From Sipunculus nudus (taxonomy: Eukaryota; Annelida; Sipuncula; Golfingiida; Sipunculidae), in assembly GCA_026874595.1 (NCBI GenBank), contig CM049314.1, forward strand, positions 71,936,300-72,000,299: a DNA stretch of 64,000 bases, given 5' to 3'. The notes below the pieces were generated by a model. The model did not search any database. It was given only the letters and a program-made list of their open reading frames with translations, and was not told the DNA's origin. The position numbers and the translations under genes are program-made. This document shows positions 54,001 to 60,000 of the stretch, one piece after another (position 1 is the first letter of the stretch; each line of letters starts with the position of its first letter).

Positions 54001-57000
54001 CAAGACTAGTCTAAGCGGTCAGAAATACAAAGATACGTTTGAAAAATCTAGCTGGATCAAACGTGCACGCTTATCATCAGACAGAAATGAATAACATACT
54101 GATTAGCCTTAAAGCGCTGTGCTTGTATCTGCAATTCACAAAAAAAAAACACCTCAAATTCTAATATACCAGTGAAATTTAAATGCAGAATACACTTCTC
54201 ACGAAAGAGTTTACAAACTTCTATGTGAGTGTTCAGTCATTGCTGAAACTAAGACCTGGCATTGGCTGCCAACCTGCCACCCCTACTTTGAATGAACTGG
54301 CTTGAATGTTCTCAAAAGTCGGGCTGCTTTTCGCAGTAAGGGCGATCCCATTTTAAAGTTGGGAGGACCCCAGACACTTTCCACTTGCACACCTGGCCTG
54401 TCGGCAGCTGGGCATACACGTTGCAAAAAAAAGCGTTGCAAAATTAATCATGTGTAAATGATAATTAACAGATTTCTTTGAATATCTTGCTTCTGCATAT
54501 CCTTGACACACGGCAAATGGTAAAACAATTCTCAGCGAATCAAGACTTCTGTCACCCAAATTAAACTGTCGAGGGAAACGGAACTTGTATGTCCGAAGTT
54601 CTGAACCAGTTCTCCATCCGTTCCTGATTTAAAAGTTAAGACGCACCTTTATTTTTAATGCAGTTACAGCCTTCACTTCCACTCTGACTTTTAAATTACT
54701 TTGATTATACTGAGGATTATACTAACGGGATTGTATTATACGTAATTTTAATTGTTCACCTGCACTTTCACCAGACTGATATAGCTGTAAGAAAATAAGT
54801 AATTTGTGGCCAGGCTCGCCCAATCACAAAACCGCTTTACAGAAGCCGCTTTGCATTCACTATGTTCGGCCATTCACTATGTTCACTACAACGTTTTGCG
54901 AATGCAAGAGAGGGAAATTCCCGAACACTATGAAAGACATATCTCTGCAAATTGTTTACACAACTCTACGCTCATCAATAAATCGTCTTGAAAGTTTGCT
55001 GTCATTTTATAATGTATCGGACAGAAAATTATTTTCCCAAGGGACGCATGTTACAAATTTTAATGCATCCTTTGGAAATATTATGCGTGAAAGGACGCAG
55101 GACGCGGGGGTAAATAAAACAATGGGTCTGAACTTTGGCATATCCATCCATCTTGGAAAGTTTCTTGTAAACCAGACAGGTGGCGCCACTTACCTTCCGG
55201 TTTCCGCAGAATAAATTACTACTCTTTTCTTAGGAGTGGTGTGCCGTATTGGCCTGAAAATGTGCATGTCCATATATCTTGGACTCCTACATGTTGTACT
55301 CAAGACTGGAGGTGCCATCTGCAATTCTTTTCCTGTGGTGTCCATCTGTACGTTTGCTTTGGGTGAAAACTGATCTTAGGAATGGTTCAAGGTATTTGGC
55401 ATGTCAGTCTGTCTTGGAGAGTTTTCTCATAAACCAAACATGTGGCGCCAGGTGTTTTAGTTGATTAAATTAATGCCCTTTTCTCAGAGTTTTAGTGGAT
55501 TATATTCAGGAGTGGTGTGACATACCACTCAATCCATCCCTCACTTCACCTGTACCACTTCGGCGGATACAGGTTGTCGCTTAGCAAATGTTTTCCAGTT
55601 TAAATGTGATACAAAAACTCCAGTATCTGAATAACTAATGCACTTATGACCATGATACTTAGCATGCATATTGATCATGGAGTGTTTCATCAGTTCCTGT
55701 ACACTGGTGGTGCCACCTGTATTTTCTTTAAATTTTTAGGCATTTTTTCTCTATTTATAAGACCTTCAAATGAAGTGGTCATCTGTTAACATGGCACAAA
55801 CCATAACTGCTGAACCTAGAATCTTCTTACTTGACATCAAGGGAGACTAATGAAAAATCTCCTTAGAAAACTGAAATAAGGTCTCTGTTACCCATATTTC
55901 CGAGCTATAGGGCTCTTAAATACCCCCAAGAATAATTAAAAATTTGATACAAACAAAAGCTCCAGTATCTGAATAACTAATGCATTGATCACCATAATTC
56001 TTTGCAGGCATATTGGTCACGGAGTGTTTCATCAGTCCCTGCAGACTGGTGGCGCCACCTTTATTTTTGTTTAATTTGTACGCATTTTTTTTTCTATTTA
56101 TGAGACCTTTATATGAAGTTATCATCTGTCCAAAAGCACACTGAAACCCATTTCTAAGGACTTTTCACAAAATTCATGATTTGTTTGCACTCTGGCAGTC
56201 ATTTTGCTCATTTTGCTCATTGTTCAACATTCCTTGAATTCAGCTGAGCGTCATGGCCCATGGGCCACTAGTTTTGTCTTTTAATAGTGTCTCAGGTCTC
56301 GGCTTCAGGTTAACACTGAAGTAATTCTAGATTTGATCAGATATTAAGGGGTATAGTTCAAATTTTCTATGGGGTTGTAGGTCTGATTATAAGTTATAAG
56401 ATCAGACCGGATTAAAAAGCAACATTTAGATATTTTTAAATAAGTATATATATCAAATATCATTTATCATAAATTAATATAATATCATTAAAGTTCAAGA
56501 CCAGAACTAAGAACCAAGGTCATCACCAAGGAGCTACATAGGATTTTACCTTCTTGCTTGTCATGTTTCACTTTAATTGGCCCTGTTTAATTATGTACAT
56601 GTACATAAAATTATTGTATCTGCCAAAAATGAAGGATTGCAGATACTATGTGTTTGACAGGGTTCCGCCGCCGTATTTGTTTCCAGAGAACTCCTCTGAG
56701 ACTACCTACCTACCTATCCTCTTCATGCCCATGGTGGCATATGAGGCCATGTTCTGAGACTACTGGACTGATTTTTCCGAAACTTCCACCAATTATCGGG
56801 TCACATGTAAACTGGTGCCTAACCAATTGGCGTTGACCTCTGACCTTTCCTCTCTGCCCAGCGTCCATTTGTGCATGTTTCCACACATAAACCCATATAT
56901 TTTGGGAACCGTTTCACCAATCAGGAAAAAAATTTTGTACAAATGTAGTCCTTGGAAAGCTTTATAAAATACACAAAAAATGTTGGCGCCACCTGCAACC

Positions 57001-60000
57001 ATGTTTGCACAGTATTGTCCATCTGTTCGTTTGTCTTGGGTTAAAATCACTCATATCTCTGCAGTGGTTTGACTAATTCACCTGAAATTCGGCATGCGTA
57101 TACATCCTGGATAGCTTTCTTGATTTTATGACAGGTGGTGCCACCTACATTCACATTCGCGCTGCAGACATCCATGCTTATATCTCCGGACTGGTTTGAG
57201 GCATATTCCTGAAAATTTGCATGTGTATAGATCTCACATAGCTCTTTATCATACGCAAAACTGGTGATGCCACCTGCCACCATTTTTGCACAGCATCCGT
57301 CTGTTTGTCTGCTGTGGAATAAAATCACTCATATACATGTAGTGGTTTGACTTATCTGCCTAAAATTTTGCATATGTATGCAACTTGGACAGTTTTTTTG
57401 GATTTTGTGGTAGATGGCGCAACCCACAAACACATTTCGGCTGCAGACATCCATGCTAACATGCATTACACCTCACTCTATTTCCCCTTGCCACTCAATC
57501 CATGCCTCACTTCACCCGTTCCACTCTGATTTTGGCGGATACATGTAGTTGCGTGTGGACTACTCGTATTCTAGTTAATGTTAGTTTCATGTGAATATTT
57601 TAAAATGTTAACCACTTCTGATGACAAGATATATGTTAATGATGTTGAATTCTTACTGTCATGATGTAGGTGATGAATTGTGAGACCTGTTTTGTCTTTT
57701 GTTTCAGAATGCTCGCCGTGTGGTACATCTTTTGTTAGATCACCATGCCAACCCAAACTTGCTGTGTAATGGATTCTCTCCACTGGCATTGGCCATTGCC
57801 AGTGGCAACGATCTTGTAAGTAGCCAATTGGATGATGGCTATTGATGCTTTGTTTGATCAAGAACATGTACCTCTATATCTTTTATCATTATCATTATCA
57901 CACCAGGACATCCACTCTTGTTGGTCTGTTTCTTGGCACTGAGCCAAAAACAGTGTTATCAGACCAAGGAGAATTGGTGTGGAATGTTCAAAATTTGGGA
58001 GCTGAATGCCCAGTGCAATACCATGCTCTCATTGGTCTGATTACATTTCTTTGCTCTGTGTGCACCCTGGTGTCCTGGCCCAGACAACCTTACCATACAA
58101 AGCAGTTGTTAAAACAAAGGAGATCTGGGACGACTGCAATGTATAAACTTGGCCACTTGGCTAACGTTATTTACAGAAATAATAGATTTACAAAGATATT
58201 CCTTCATGGTATGAGTGTAAACCTGCAGACATAAATTGTTTCTTTTTTGTTTACAGGCTATTGATGAATTGCTTGCTTATGGAGCTGATCCCAGCCTCAA
58301 GTTGACACATGGCGTAGGTAGTGCCCTCTGTGTGGCTACATCAACAGAATATGAGCATCGGAGAACACCTCAGGACAGAATCAATCTTGTAAGAAAAATT
58401 ATTTAAAGGTCACAAAAAAACGCTGCAATAATAAAACTGTATTGATAATATTGTTGGAATTGAGTATATCATTGGTAATAAATTGTGAAAGAAATACAAA
58501 AGAGCGCAAACTGCCCCCATATGGCATTGTCAGAAATGCAGCAAGTTTTCATTTAAAAACATTCCTGGATCCACAGTGTGATCCTGATCGCCCCCAAATT
58601 TAATTAAATTTTCCTTTGATCATTGCTGAGCTATCCTGAAAATTTCATCAAGATCCGTTAATAAATTTTTGTGTTATTTTGCAAACAGACAAACAACATA
58701 ACATGAAGAAACATTTAATTTAACTGAGTGCAGTTGTGTAAATTAATAAACTTGTTCAATTTGGTTGACAGTGCCACTAATAAAAATGATTATAGTGATA
58801 ATGTGACTGTAATTTCGTCTTTGGAATATTTAACTACCTTTGTAAAGACAAACTAATGATAAGGCCAGAATGTAGTGTCTTTGGTGTAAAGATGAAATGT
58901 TATCATATCTGATTATATGATATTGTAAAGAACTGCTTTCCATCGTAGGTTGACAAGTTGGTGAAGGCTGGCACTAATGTCCTTGCTCCGATTCCGATTG
59001 GTCCAAAACGTGTCCCAGGAACCGCTGTAGACTACGCATTCTACATGTTCAACCTGGTAGGTAATGGTTTAACTCAAGATTTTGTTAAAGATTTAAAGAT
59101 TTTCATCTTTAATTTTTATAGAAGTGGTATTTCCAGTTGGTAGTTTGGTATCAAGCTCTTCAGATGCCAGGGTTTTAAGTGATTTTAAGAGTTGGCTTAT
59201 ATTTTTGCCAGATATCAGGCATGAGTAAAAACCTAATTTTGTGAGATGTTTACAGGCAAAAAAAAAAAAAGACTCAAATCAAATCATTGTGGCTTGCAAA
59301 CCCCCTGATGAGCTGAATTGAATATCCATTTAGTCATAGATTTTTAATACAAGGTTATTTTGAAATCCATGATTTCATACAAGAAGAGATGGAATATAAA
59401 AGTGGTTGTAACACCTTTTATTTATTTTATCATACTAACCTCTATAGTTTTATTTAATGCAAGTCTTAGTTTTATTGCAGCAACTTAAAAGGGGCCCAGT
59501 CACATAAAATTATTTTGAATTAACACAAAAAATAGCTTCTTCCCTTTAAATAAATTTGTATCTGGCAAAATATTGCCCTGAAATCATTTGCCTACTCCTG
59601 TAAATTAGTGTTAAAACAGTGGACTTGGCGTGATCACAGGTGTCAACATAAACATAGCGTGTGCTTCACCCAGGCCACAACACTCGTCAATCAGGAAAAG
59701 CCCTGACTGATTTGGACCAAAAAATATAATAAATGTTCTTGTTGGATAAAACATTGTGAGTTGCGGCTTACAATCGGACTTCCAGGCATGTGGGCTTGTT
59801 TTGGTAAACAGACACACGTGCACTGTGTTTACAACAGTCAGAGGCATTACAAGTTGTTAAACAGTCATATGCGCGGTGCTGTGATGGTGAGCTGGAAGGG
59901 TTTTGCTAGGAAAGTAAAACTGAACTGATAGTGTGAAAGAATATTGGTATGCCCCTCCAAAGCCTTGGCATAAGAATTTACCAAACTGCCACACTGGTAT

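Larger units (their letters stand above)
50413..55601 (+). mobile_element. Family D element, copy 3, within A2 and itself interrupted
   Basis: Own sequence (50413-51073 and 55125-55601) shares AACTCCTCTGAGACC, GTATTGGCCTGAAAT and GGTGCCATCTGCAAT blocks with copies 1 and 2. The right end has CGGCGGATACAGG and CCAGTTT, near the family terminus. The left hairpin is degraded. The flanks both carry AAATGTGATACAAAA (50398-50412, 55602-55616). It is split by a hAT-like element. Confidence 0.55.
46478..56271 (+). mobile_element. Family A element, copy 2, with nested insertions (intron 9)
   Basis: The left hairpin (46478-46506) is AGCTCAGCTGACT, loop GAA, AGTCATCTGAGCT. The right end has CAGCTGAGC, palindrome TGGCCCATGGGCCA (56254-56267) and CTAG (56268-56271) before TTTT. 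Own sequence is at 46478-48549, 49876-50412 and 55602-56271, in units of about 341 bp. The first three are nearly identical, so near-identical 114-codon minus-strand ORFs recur; these are repeat translations. The remainder consists of inserted B1, D3, a hAT-like element and B2. Confidence 0.7.

Noticed and set aside
54804-55214. 136-codon plus-strand ORF
   Set aside because: It crosses the hAT-like element boundary into family D sequence, so it is a chance fusion.
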